A stretch of DNA of 64,000 bases from Azospirillum baldaniorum (lineage in GTDB: Bacteria; Pseudomonadota; Alphaproteobacteria; Azospirillales; Azospirillaceae), in assembly GCF_003119195.2 (NCBI RefSeq), contig NZ_CP022253.1:886001-950000 (forward strand), read 5' to 3'. The notes under the pieces were generated by a model, which made no database searches, was not told the origin of the DNA, and saw nothing but the letters and a program-made list of their open reading frames with translations. Below, piece after piece: positions 10,602 to 20,692 of the stretch. Both the position numbers and the translations under genes were made by a program. The number at the start of each line of letters is the position of its first letter. The first letter of the stretch is position 1.

Positions 10602-10641
10602 GCGCAGACCTCGGAAACCCGGCGTGAGCCTTTTGCGGGGT

Positions 10642-10671
10642 AGATTAGACGGAAAGATCGGACGGTTACAA
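10642..10671 (-). promoter_or_regulatory. probable sigma-70-type promoter of srfB
   Basis: On the minus strand a -35 box TTGTAA (10666-10671) is followed by an 18-base spacer and a -10 box TAATCT (10642-10647). The predicted start of transcription lies about 35 bases before the srfB ATG. The -35 hexamer is identical to that of the promoter upstream of the whole operon. The location in the only large gap of the operon supports it; no experimental evidence. Confidence 0.45.
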
Positions 10672-10709
10672 CGCGAGCGAGAGGTGCGCCGTGCACGTGT
10701 GGCGCAACG

Positions 10710-12110
10710 CTAGCGCAGGCGCTCGACCGGCACGCGATAGGTGCTGCCGTCGTCGTTGACTCCGAAGCATTGGGTTTGCCCGGCGGCGTCGCGGCGGCAG
10801 GTGGTGCGCGAACGGCCGAACTTGGTGCCGTCCGGGCAGGTCGGTTCGCCCAGTTCGGTCACGTCCAGACCCGATGGGCCGGTCACCGCCTGGGCGGGCG
10901 CCCGGCACTCCGTGCCGTCGGCGCGGCGGACCACCACCTCGCCCTTGCCCTGATTGTCGAAGCGGTAGAACTGCTGAAGCGGCGTCTTGTCCTTCTGGTT
11001 CACCAGCCCGTTGCGGGTGCGCCACCAGCCTTCCAGGAAGGCGACTCCGCCGGTCCGCTCCGACTCGGGCGGGATGGCGAGGGCGGGCGGCTCGGCGCCG
11101 GGAGCGGGCGGACGCAGCGCCTCTTCGGGCACCGGAACCGGCGTGGGAGCGGGCGGTTCTTGGGCCGGTGGGGTGGGGGCCGGCGGAGTGGAGGGAGTCG
11201 CCGTCGGCGAAGCCGGCGTTGCGGGCTCGGGACCCTCCCGAACCGGCGCCGCCGGCGCGCCGGCCGCCGGACCGGACGGAATGGGCAGGGTGGGCGCGAG
11301 CGAGGGTGCCGGCACCAGCGTGACCGCCGGCGGAATTGCCGGCACGCCCGCCTCGGGCCGGACCGGGTCGGCCTTGCTGTCGGGCAGCCCGGCGTCCGGC
11401 GGCGTCACCGCCGGGGTGGCGGGGCGCTCGATGCCCGGAACCTGGAAACCGGGCAGCGACAGGCCGAAGGGCCACCAGCCGCGCCACAGCGACAGCAGCA
11501 GGCCAAGCAGCAGCAGGAGCGCCAGCAGGCCGAGCGCCCACGTCCACCACGGCCAGCGGGCGCCCCCCACCGGCGTCACCGCGGCGGCAGCCGGCACCGG
11601 AGCGGCGGCGGGCATCGCCGGAGCGACGGTCAGCGCGTCGAACCCGGCGCCCTCGCCGTGGCGGAAGCCCCAGAAGCTGACCATCGGCTGGCCGTTCACG
11701 AAGTACAGATGCTCGTCGTCCGGCACCAGCAGCGCGTTTTCCAGCAGGCTGGCGAAGGCCGCCGCTTCGCGCGATGCGCCGGGCTGGCCGCGCAGGTCCG
11801 CCAGGTAGCCCTGGAACGCGCCGCGCATCTCATGCAGTTCCATGGCGGCGGCCACCTGCTCGCCTTGCGGCAGGTCGCGCCAGCGCAGCACGGTTCCCGG
11901 CACGTCGGACAGCCAGCGGATGGCGCGCCCCTGCGGGTCGCGGTCCGGCCGTGCGAAGTAGTTGGCGTAGCGCGCCCCCAGCTTCTGGCGCACCGCCGCC
12001 TTGAGCTGGGTGTGGCTCAGATAGACCGGCTGCCCGAAGGCGCCCAGCGGCTGGAAGCGGTCGACCGAGTCGGCGACGAGGAGGGGGCCGGTGCGCATGG
12101 AGGTCTGCAT
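10710..12110 (-). CDS. srfA: SrfA-family membrane protein
   Basis: This 466-residue protein has an N-terminal cytoplasmic domain (residues 5-150) with motifs ANYFARP, IRWLSDVPGTV and LYFVNGQPMVSFWG. One transmembrane helix lies near 188-210, followed by a proline-rich linker and a small Cys-containing C-terminal domain (after about residue 350) in the periplasm. The N-terminal domain occurs twice more in the gene just upstream. I recognise the opening (lead-in, GQPVYLS, LGARYANYF) as SrfA-like, in keeping with the srfA-srfB-srfC order. A second ATG four codons in is an alternative start. Four bases separate it from the upstream gene, so it is co-transcribed. Confidence 0.75.
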   Translation of the reverse strand: MQTSMRTGPLLVADSVDRFQPLGAFGQPVYLSHTQLKAAVRQKLGARYANYFARPDRDPQGRAIRWLSDVPGTVLRWRDLPQGEQVAAAMELHEMRGAFQGYLADLRGQPGASREAAAFASLLENALLVPDDEHLYFVNGQPMVSFWGFRHGEGAGFDALTVAPAMPAAAPVPAAAAVTPVGGARWPWWTWALGLLALLLLLGLLLSLWRGWWPFGLSLPGFQVPGIERPATPAVTPPDAGLPDSKADPVRPEAGVPAIPPAVTLVPAPSLAPTLPIPSGPAAGAPAAPVREGPEPATPASPTATPSTPPAPTPPAQEPPAPTPVPVPEEALRPPAPGAEPPALAIPPESERTGGVAFLEGWWRTRNGLVNQKDKTPLQQFYRFDNQGKGEVVVRRADGTECRAPAQAVTGPSGLDVTELGEPTCPDGTKFGRSRTTCRRDAAGQTQCFGVNDDGSTYRVPVERLR

Positions 12111-12114
12111 TGGC

Positions 12115-14301
12115 TTAGGGACCGCATTGACGGACGTCGGGCTGGCGCGTGGCCTGCTGCATCTTCTGCAGCATGTCAGCGCCTGAATTGGGCGACAGCA
12201 CCTTGCCGCCGGTGGCTTTGGCGATGCACTGGACGGTCGCGCGTCCGCTCTGGTCGGACAGGTCGATCACGTTGATGGTCACGCGCGGCTTGCGCGCCTT
12301 GATGGCGCGGGCGGCCGCGCAGGGATCGCCGTGGCAGGTGTCGTCGCCGTCGCTGACCACGATGATGGTCGCCTCGGCGTCGCTGGACACGATGTTTCCG
12401 GCGCGTTCCAGACTGCGGGCGAGCGGCGTTCCTCCGGTCGGGGTCAGCCGCTGCACCTCGCGCACCAGGGCGTCGCGCTCGGGAGCGGAGTAGAACTTGT
12501 CGCGCTGCACGTCGGTGCAGGTGGTGAACTCGACCAGAGCGACCTCGACCGGCTTCGGCAGGCCCCGCACCATGTGCTCGATGGAGCGCCGCGCCAGATC
12601 CATCCGGGTCTGCGGGCCGAGATGGCGTTCGTCCATGCTTTTCGAGCCGTCGACGATCAGCACGACCTCCGGCTCGTCGCCGGGGGCGAAGGTGGGATTG
12701 CAGCTCTTCGGCGGCTGCTGCGGCTTCGGCTCGGCGGGGGGCGCCTGCGCGGCCTGCGGCTTCGGCTTCGGCGGCGGGGGCGGCGGGGGCGGTGCCGCTT
12801 CGGGCGCCGCCGGCGCGGGTGCTGCGATGTCGGGTGATGAAGGGGCGGGCGTGAGGGCGGCGGGGGGCGGCGACAGCTCCGCCCGTGGCGGCTGGACCGC
12901 CGGGGGGACCGGTCCGCACTGCGCCAGTTCCTCCGCACGGGAGCGGTTCAGTTCGGCCAGCTTGGCGCGCAAGGCCTGCTCCTCGCTCTCCAGCGCGGCG
13001 AGGGCGTCGCCGTTGCCGGCCGGCGCGGCCGGCACGGCTCCGGGGGCTTCGACCACCACCGGGGGCAGCGGCTCGCACGCCCGCAGCAGCAGGAACAGCA
13101 GCAACAGCGCCAGCAGCAGCGGCAGCAGCCATGTCAGCCAGCCCCGGAGCGTTCGCTGGGCCGGGGTGCCCGCGGTGGCGCCGAGCGCCCCGGCTTCGGC
13201 AGCCGGCGAAAGCGTGGGGCGAACGGACCCTGCCCTTGCGGACTCCGTGCCGGACTCCGGGATGGAGGATGGCGCGCCCGCGCCGCCCGGCCTTGCCGTC
13301 CCCTCGGCCTCGTGCCCCCACTGGGTCAGCACGGGCTGGCCGCCGACCTCGTAGAGATGGGCGCGCGACGGGCCTGGGGTGACCAGCGCCTGTTCCAGCA
13401 TGCGGCCCAGCCGCTCGTCGGGCTGGCCCTCGGCCTTCAGCTTGGCGGCGAGCTGGGCGATGTCTGATTCGATCTGTCGGGCCTGCGCGGCCAGCCGCTC
13501 CGCCTCCCCGGCCGGCAGCGCCGTCAGTGGACGGGCGGTCCCGGACAGCGGCGCATGCCAGTCGATCCGGCTGCCGTCCGGGGCGAGCACCGGGCGGGCA
13601 AAGTAACGGGCGTGTCGCGGTCCCAGCCGGTTGCCGACGATGGTCGCCAGCTGCCGGTGCATGGACACCGCCGGCTGCCCCTCCAACTCCAGCCGGCGCG
13701 TGCCGGATGGGCCCGTGCTGGTGATCCTTGTCCCGGCGGCGTCGGGTGTCCGGGTCGCGGGGGAGTCCGGCCGTTCGGAGGGCGCTCCCGTGGCGTCCGC
13801 AGCGGACGGGGTGGCGGGGGTCGGGCCGGACGGCGCGGACGCGTCGCTCAGCCCCATAGCTCCCTCGGCCTCGTGCCCCCACAGGGTCAGCACCGGCTGG
13901 CCGCCGATCTCGTAGAGATGGGGGAGCGGCTGGCCGGGGGTGATCAGCGCCAGCTCCAGCATGCGGCCGACCAGCTCGGCGGATTGGCCCTCGGCCTTGA
14001 GCTTGGCGGCGAGCTGGGCGATGTCCGATTCGATCTGCCGGGCCTGCGCGGCCAGCCGCTCGGCCTCCCCGGCCGGCAGCGCCGTCAGCGGGCGGACGGT
14101 TCCGGCGAGCGGCGCGTACCAGTCGATCCGCCCGCCATTCGGGTTGAGCACCGGGCGGGCAAAATAACGGGCGTGCTGCGGCCCCAACCGGTTGCCGAGG
14201 ATGGTTGCCAGCTGCCGGTGCATGGACACCGCGAGTTGTCCATGCAGGCCCAACCGGCGGGTGCCGGAAGAGTCGGTGGTGGTGATCCGTGTATCGGCCA
14301 T
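12115..14301 (-). CDS. membrane-anchored vWA protein with two SrfA-like domains
   Basis: I place the start at the ATG at 14301 (728 residues); the frame is open to a TTG three codons earlier. Residues 4-147 and 191-334 are near-identical copies of the SrfA N-terminal domain, each with MHRQLAT, RHARYFARP-type and IDW.AP motifs. A transmembrane helix spans about 388-407. A short coiled coil (440-460) and a long proline-rich stalk (465-535) lead to a C-terminal vWA domain. That domain has a canonical MIDAS, DGSKS at 551-555, TGGTPL near 622 and a DGDDTC loop near 651. The vWA domain should be periplasmic. It is the first gene of the srf operon. Confidence 0.8.
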   Translation of the reverse strand: MADTRITTTDSSGTRRLGLHGQLAVSMHRQLATILGNRLGPQHARYFARPVLNPNGGRIDWYAPLAGTVRPLTALPAGEAERLAAQARQIESDIAQLAAKLKAEGQSAELVGRMLELALITPGQPLPHLYEIGGQPVLTLWGHEAEGAMGLSDASAPSGPTPATPSAADATGAPSERPDSPATRTPDAAGTRITSTGPSGTRRLELEGQPAVSMHRQLATIVGNRLGPRHARYFARPVLAPDGSRIDWHAPLSGTARPLTALPAGEAERLAAQARQIESDIAQLAAKLKAEGQPDERLGRMLEQALVTPGPSRAHLYEVGGQPVLTQWGHEAEGTARPGGAGAPSSIPESGTESARAGSVRPTLSPAAEAGALGATAGTPAQRTLRGWLTWLLPLLLALLLLFLLLRACEPLPPVVVEAPGAVPAAPAGNGDALAALESEEQALRAKLAELNRSRAEELAQCGPVPPAVQPPRAELSPPPAALTPAPSSPDIAAPAPAAPEAAPPPPPPPPKPKPQAAQAPPAEPKPQQPPKSCNPTFAPGDEPEVVLIVDGSKSMDERHLGPQTRMDLARRSIEHMVRGLPKPVEVALVEFTTCTDVQRDKFYSAPERDALVREVQRLTPTGGTPLARSLERAGNIVSSDAEATIIVVSDGDDTCHGDPCAAARAIKARKPRVTINVIDLSDQSGRATVQCIAKATGGKVLSPNSGADMLQKMQQATRQPDVRQCGP
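13300..13731 (-). repeat. second copy of the intragenic SrfA-like domain repeat
   Basis: This segment codes for residues 191-334 of the vWA protein and repeats, at an offset of 561 bases, the segment at 13861-14292. Similarity is high at both DNA and protein level: long stretches differ only by scattered substitutions. That points to recent duplication or ongoing gene conversion. Confidence 0.8.
13861..14292 (-). repeat. first copy of the intragenic SrfA-like domain repeat
   Basis: This segment codes for residues 4-147 of the vWA protein. It aligns without visible gaps to the second copy 561 bases (187 codons) away. A Pro/Ala/Ser-rich linker of about 43 residues separates the two copies. Confidence 0.8.
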
Positions 14302-14348
14302 GGCCGCCAACCGCGCAATCTGGATGAGGCTGTTGATCTCGTGCGCGA

Positions 14349-14377
14349 AGTATAGGTCTACATTTCACGCGTTACAA
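14349..14377 (-). promoter_or_regulatory. sigma-70-type promoter of the srf operon
   Basis: On the minus strand TTGTAA (14372-14377), a 17-base spacer and TATACT (14349-14354) make a near-consensus promoter about 48 bases before the ATG at 14301. It lies in the divergent gap to the protease gene and is the likely main promoter of the eight-gene operon. Confidence 0.6.
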
Positions 14378-14448
14378 ACGAACCTTTGTCTTGCTAATCA
14401 ATCAAGGCGTTTGATAAGAAGCGTAGGGGAGTGCGGAGGAGCGAGGTC

Positions 14449-15516
14449 ATGTCGGACAGTGTCGTCGGTCGGGAGGCCGGCTCCGGAATACCCGGGCGGC
14501 GCTTGTGGCTCGCGACCACCTTGATGTTGCTGATCCTCGTGCTGCTGCTCGGCGCCTACCTGCTGCTTCGCAAGCCGGCGGAGGTGACGGTGCCCGCTCC
14601 TGTGACCGCGGCTCCCGCGCCGGATCCGGCATTTGCGGCGCGCGCGCGACAGCTGGAGGAACTCAACCGCTCCCTGGAAGCCGAGATCGCCCGGCTGGGC
14701 CGCGAACCTTCGCCGCTGGCCTGCCCTCCGGGAACCGTCCGGCGCGCCGAAACGCCGGCCCCCCAAACGCCGGCCGTCGCCGGAGCCGAGAGTCCGCCCG
14801 CAACCCCAGCCCCGCTCCCAACCCCGCCGTCCGGCGGCGAGGCGGCCAAACTGGCGGCGCCGGAACTGCTCGGCCTGCTGGAGCGTGCGACCGTTCTGGT
14901 GGTGGCCGAGGACAGCATCGCCACCGGCTTCTTCATCGACGAGACGCGGCTGGTGACCAACCGCCACGCGGTGGAGAGCGCCAAGGACGGGCGGGTCTTC
15001 GTCGCCAGCCGCAGCCTGGGACAGGTCCGGCAGGGCACGGTGATCGGCGCCTCCTCCCAGGGTCCGGTGGGCGCCACCGACTTCGCTCTGGTCCGGCTGG
15101 ACGGCGGGCCGGCGGCCGGCGTGCTGCCGCTGACCTCCAGCTTCGGGAAGCTGGCCGGGGTCACCGCCGCGGGTTATCCCGGCCTGACTGTGCTGAACGA
15201 CGAGGGGTTCCGCCGCCTGATCGGCGGCGATCCGCGGGCCGCCCCCGACCTGAACGTCACGCAGGGCGCCGTCCAGGCGATCCAGCAGCTTCCCGGCGGC
15301 GGCACGGCCATCGTGCACACCGCCTCCATCCTTCAAGGCAATTCGGGGGGACCGCTGGTGGACGCCTGCGGCCGGGTGATCGGGATGAACACCTTCATCG
15401 CGGTGGACAAGCAGCAGTCGGGCCGCATCAGCTTCGCGCAGCCGACCGATGCCCTGCTCGTCTTCCTGAAGCGGCACGGCGCCGCGCCGACGGTGGACTC
15501 CCGCGCCTGCCCCTGA
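14449..15516 (+). CDS. membrane-anchored trypsin-like serine protease, divergent to the srf operon
   Basis: The ATG at 14449 (355 residues) is preceded by a good ribosome site (GGAGGAG); a GTG six codons earlier is possible. A transmembrane helix lies near residues 20-40, then a short coiled coil (65-85), a proline-rich linker and a trypsin-like domain. The catalytic triad is readable: His173 in TNRHAV, Asp211 in TDFALV and Ser299 in GNSGGPL. The domain would face the periplasm. It is divergent from the srf operon, and its TM, coiled coil and Cys-Pro linker resemble those of the neighbouring vWA protein, which suggests a joint function. No PDZ domain is present, unlike DegP/HtrA. Confidence 0.85.
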   Translation: MSDSVVGREAGSGIPGRRLWLATTLMLLILVLLLGAYLLLRKPAEVTVPAPVTAAPAPDPAFAARARQLEELNRSLEAEIARLGREPSPLACPPGTVRRAETPAPQTPAVAGAESPPATPAPLPTPPSGGEAAKLAAPELLGLLERATVLVVAEDSIATGFFIDETRLVTNRHAVESAKDGRVFVASRSLGQVRQGTVIGASSQGPVGATDFALVRLDGGPAAGVLPLTSSFGKLAGVTAAGYPGLTVLNDEGFRRLIGGDPRAAPDLNVTQGAVQAIQQLPGGGTAIVHTASILQGNSGGPLVDACGRVIGMNTFIAVDKQQSGRISFAQPTDALLVFLKRHGAAPTVDSRACP

Positions 15517-15537
15517 CCGGAGACCGCGGTGTGCTGA

Positions 15538-16053
15538 TTATTCCCGCTTCTTCGTCCGTTGCCGCGAGGCCAGGATCTGTTTGACGGTGACCGGGCGGAA
15601 ATCCCACACATCCACGCCGACGTCGAACTGCCGGGGCATGCCCTTCAACTGGCCGTGGCTGTGGCCGTGCAGGTTCAGCGCGCCCTTGTACATGCCGTTC
15701 CAGGTGCGGAAGGCGTAATGGCACATCACCAGCCGCCGCTCGTCCAGCAGGAGTTCCGCGTAAGGCTGGACGCTCGCCCAGCCGGGCAGGGCCAGTGTGG
15801 CGGGGCCGTCGTTGTTGCCGGTGATCAGGTGCTTGGTGCCGCCCAGGCGTTCCAGGAGCGCCGCCATGGCGTCCGGCTTGCGGTGCAGCGCGAAATCGCC
15901 GAGGTGCCAGACCTCGTCGTCCGGAGCGACCGTGGCGTTCCAGTTGGCCACCATGGCCTCGTCCATGTCCGCGACCGACGCGAAGGGGCGGCGGAAGCGG
16001 CTGAGCGCGCCGGCGTGACCGAAATGCGTGTCGCTGGTGAAGAAGACCGCCAT
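15538..16053 (-). CDS. metallophosphoesterase family protein
   Basis: This 171-residue protein shows the calcineurin-like metal-binding motifs in order: SDTHFGH at the N-terminus, HLGDFAL near 50, TGNND near 78, MCHYAF near 108 and HGHSHG near 130. It is short and has no signal peptide, so a cytoplasmic phosphoesterase is expected; the substrate is unknown. It is convergent with the protease gene across 21 bases. It lies upstream of nothing in the same direction, so it is probably a single-gene unit or follows the DUF4170 gene. Confidence 0.85.
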   Translation of the reverse strand: MAVFFTSDTHFGHAGALSRFRRPFASVADMDEAMVANWNATVAPDDEVWHLGDFALHRKPDAMAALLERLGGTKHLITGNNDGPATLALPGWASVQPYAELLLDERRLVMCHYAFRTWNGMYKGALNLHGHSHGQLKGMPRQFDVGVDVWDFRPVTVKQILASRQRTKKRE

Positions 16054-16115
16054 CGGGGGTCCTCAACGCAGCGGCGGCGCGGAGGGTTCCCCGCGCCGCC
16101 GGTTGCGGCCATCCG

Positions 16116-16355
16116 TCAACCGTGCTTGTGCCCGTCCGCCGACGGATCGAGCAGCCGGTGCAGATGCACGATGAAGTAGCGGGTGTGGGCGTCGTCGATG
16201 GTCATCCCCGTGGCGCCGCGCCACGCCTTGTACGCCTCGTCGTAGTTGGGGAAGATGCCCACGATGTGGACCTTCGTCGGGTCGACGAACTGGTCGGAAT
16301 CGGGACGGACGAGTTCGCCGCCGAAGACGAGGTGGAGAAGCTGCTTGTCGGGCAT
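16116..16355 (-). CDS. DUF4170 domain protein
   Basis: This 79-residue soluble protein matches my knowledge of DUF4170, a small alphaproteobacterial family, in length and in features such as LHLVFGGEL, the KVHIVGIFPNYDEAY segment and a C-terminal RYFIVHLHRLLDP. Function is unknown. It lies 62 bases upstream of the metallophosphoesterase on the same strand, so the two may share a transcript. The His/Gly-rich tail is short. Confidence 0.75.
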   Translation of the reverse strand: MPDKQLLHLVFGGELVRPDSDQFVDPTKVHIVGIFPNYDEAYKAWRGATGMTIDDAHTRYFIVHLHRLLDPSADGHKHG

Positions 16356-16564
16356 GACGCGGGCATCCTTGTTGGGATGGGGTGAACGGGGTGGGCCGGA
16401 TTTTTGAGTACGTCATATCCGTCGTCCGCCCGCTTCTTCAAGTGCAATGACAGTGCTTCGCCACCTCCTTCCCTCACGATTGTCGCTTTTTTTCCGAAAG
16501 CTGGGCAAAGGGCGCCACCTTGGGGCATAGTCTAAGGAAGAACAGAAGAAGCGAGGGGTGATTC

Positions 16565-17272
16565 ATGGTTGTTGGTAATACCACAAATCGGACGAAGGCC
16601 CGGCGCGAGGTGGCGGTCTGGGACTTGCCGACGCGCCTGTTTCATTGGAGCCTGGTCCTTCTGGTGACGGTCGCGGTGGTCTCCGCCAAGACCGACCGCA
16701 TGACCATCCACATGCTGGCGGGCGAGGCGATCCTGGCGCTCCTGCTGTTCCGGCTCGTCTGGGGGCTGATCGGCAGCCAGACCGCGCGTTTCAGCCATTT
16801 CGTGAAGGGGCCGCGCGCCGTCCTCGCCTACGCCTGCGGGATGGTCCGCGCCGGGCGCGGCGGCAAGGAGCCGGCGCCGGTCGTCGGGCACAACCCGATG
16901 GGCGGGCTGATGGTGGTGGCGCTGCTGGGAGCGCTGACGCTCCAGGCGGTGGCCGGCCTCTTCACCTCCGACGACATCCTGGTGGACGGGCCGCTGGTGG
17001 CGCTGGCATCGGGGAGTGTCGTGGCGGGGTTCAGCACGCTGCACCGCATCCTGGCCGACGGGATCCTGATCCTGATCGGCGTGCATGTGCTGGCCGTGCT
17101 GGCCTATCTGCTGGTCAAGCGGGACAATCTGATCCGCCCGATGGTCACGGGGCGGAAGGCGATCCCGGCGGATGCGCCGGTCGAGTCGCCGAAGCGCCGT
17201 CCGGCCACTCTGGCCCTGGCGGTGCTGGCCGCGGCGGCGGGTCTGGTGGCGGCGGTGGTGCAGGCGGGCTGA
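16565..17272 (+). CDS. cytochrome b561-like membrane protein (Ni/Fe-hydrogenase b-type fold)
   Basis: This 235-residue protein has four or five hydrophobic segments and starts with a motif typical of soluble-donor cytochrome b subunits (VWDLPTRLFHWSL), where the His binds heme. Further candidate heme ligands are His in IHMLAGE, VGHNPMGG, TLHRIL and IGVHVL. The family shuttles electrons between a dehydrogenase or cytochrome c and quinone in the inner membrane. A cytochrome c' gene lies convergently just downstream, a pairing common for this family, so the two may exchange electrons. The C-terminal tail adds one extra hydrophobic helix. Confidence 0.85.
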   Translation: MVVGNTTNRTKARREVAVWDLPTRLFHWSLVLLVTVAVVSAKTDRMTIHMLAGEAILALLLFRLVWGLIGSQTARFSHFVKGPRAVLAYACGMVRAGRGGKEPAPVVGHNPMGGLMVVALLGALTLQAVAGLFTSDDILVDGPLVALASGSVVAGFSTLHRILADGILILIGVHVLAVLAYLLVKRDNLIRPMVTGRKAIPADAPVESPKRRPATLALAVLAAAAGLVAAVVQAG

Positions 17273-17286
17273 GGCCCGCCGCAAGG

Positions 17287-17315
17287 GTCCTTCCCCACGC
17301 TTGGCGGGGAAGGAC
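17287..17315. terminator. hairpin between convergent cytochrome genes
   Basis: A perfect 10-base-pair stem (GTCCTTCCCC / GGGGAAGGAC) with a 9-base loop sits in the 63-base gap between the two convergent cytochrome genes and could stop transcription from both sides. There is no clear T-run. Confidence 0.6.
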
Positions 17316-17335
17316 GCGTTTGCGGACCGGCCGGA

Positions 17336-17764
17336 TCAGTCGGCGCGGTAACGCTCGTGGCAGGCCTTGCAGGCGCCGCCCACGGCGGCGAACTGCTTGG
17401 CGGTGGCAGCCTTGTCGCCGGACGCCGCGGCGGCTTCCAGCCCCTTGGCGGCCGCCTCGTAGGCCTGGGCTTTGGCGGCGAAGTCGGCGTTGTTCGCCCA
17501 GATGTCGGCCTTGGCCTTGGTGTCGCCCTTGTCGCTGCCCGCCGGGAAGAGGGTGGGGATCTGGGCGGCGAAGGCGCTCATGCGTTGGGCGGCCGGGCCG
17601 ACCTGGGCGACCTTGTCGCTCCCCAGCAGGTCCTTGATCTCGGCCATCGCGTTCTTGCTGGTCTGGAAACCGTCCTTGCGCGCCTTGATCGAATCCTGGG
17701 CCATCGCCGTGCCGCCGACGAGGAGCAGGGCGGCCGTGGCGGCCAGCGTGACGCGGGTGAGCAT
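17336..17764 (-). CDS. cytochrome c' / c-556 family protein
   Basis: The ATG at 17764 gives 142 residues with a clean signal peptide (ends AMA-QD). The heme site CKACH is at the far C-terminus (about residues 132-136), as in the four-helix-bundle class II cytochromes c. The longer open frame upstream has no support. It is a periplasmic heme protein, possibly an electron carrier or NO/O2 responder. The neighbouring convergent cytochrome b may be its partner. Confidence 0.88.
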   Translation of the reverse strand: MLTRVTLAATAALLLVGGTAMAQDSIKARKDGFQTSKNAMAEIKDLLGSDKVAQVGPAAQRMSAFAAQIPTLFPAGSDKGDTKAKADIWANNADFAAKAQAYEAAAKGLEAAAASGDKAATAKQFAAVGGACKACHERYRAD

Positions 17765-17916
17765 GCAGATCCTCCGGATGATGGGTTTGATTGGAAAGAG
17801 GTACGATACCCCGTCCGCGGCGCGGGCTGTCAAGCCGGGCCTGTGCGGTGCAGCATCCGGCCTTTGCGCCGAACGGTGCGTCCGTCTGCCGGGAAACCGC
17901 CCCGCTCGGGGAGTGA

Positions 17917-19233
<1,317 letters not shown>

Positions 19234-19261
19234 TCTCCGGCGCTTGGTTGCGACCGGTGGA

Positions 19262-19296
19262 AAAGGAAGAGGGGGCCGGAAGGCCCCCTCTTTTCA
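19262..19296. terminator. bidirectional rho-independent terminator between aspC and nhaA
   Basis: A 9-base-pair GC stem (GAGGGGGCC / GGCCCCCTC, 19269-19277 and 19282-19290) with a GGAA loop is flanked by A-rich sequence on the left and TTTT on the right. It can end transcription of aspC and of the convergent nhaA. Confidence 0.88.
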
Positions 19297-19312
19297 TTTG
19301 TGCGCTTTTGCT

Positions 19313-20539
<1,227 letters not shown>

Positions 20540-20647
20540 GGCGCGCTATTCCTTTCGTGTACGGTCAATTAAATCGGTCGGTTGACACGTGGGGATGCGG
20601 AGGGGCCACGGACAGGTTGAATCGACCGAATTGAACCGAAAACGACC

Positions 20648-20681
20648 CCCTCTCCCGCTCCCGGAATGGGGCGGGAGAGGG
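20648..20681. repeat. palindromic CCCTCTCCC element (family B), possible terminator
   Basis: CCCTCTCCCGC (20648-20658) and GCGGGAGAGGG (20671-20681) pair perfectly over 11 bases around a 12-base loop. The element lies just past the stop of the EF-G-like gene and may terminate it. The arms match the CCCTCTCCCG/GAGAGGG cores of the element at 38318-38457. Confidence 0.65.
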
Positions 20682-20692
20682 AATTCGAGGAT

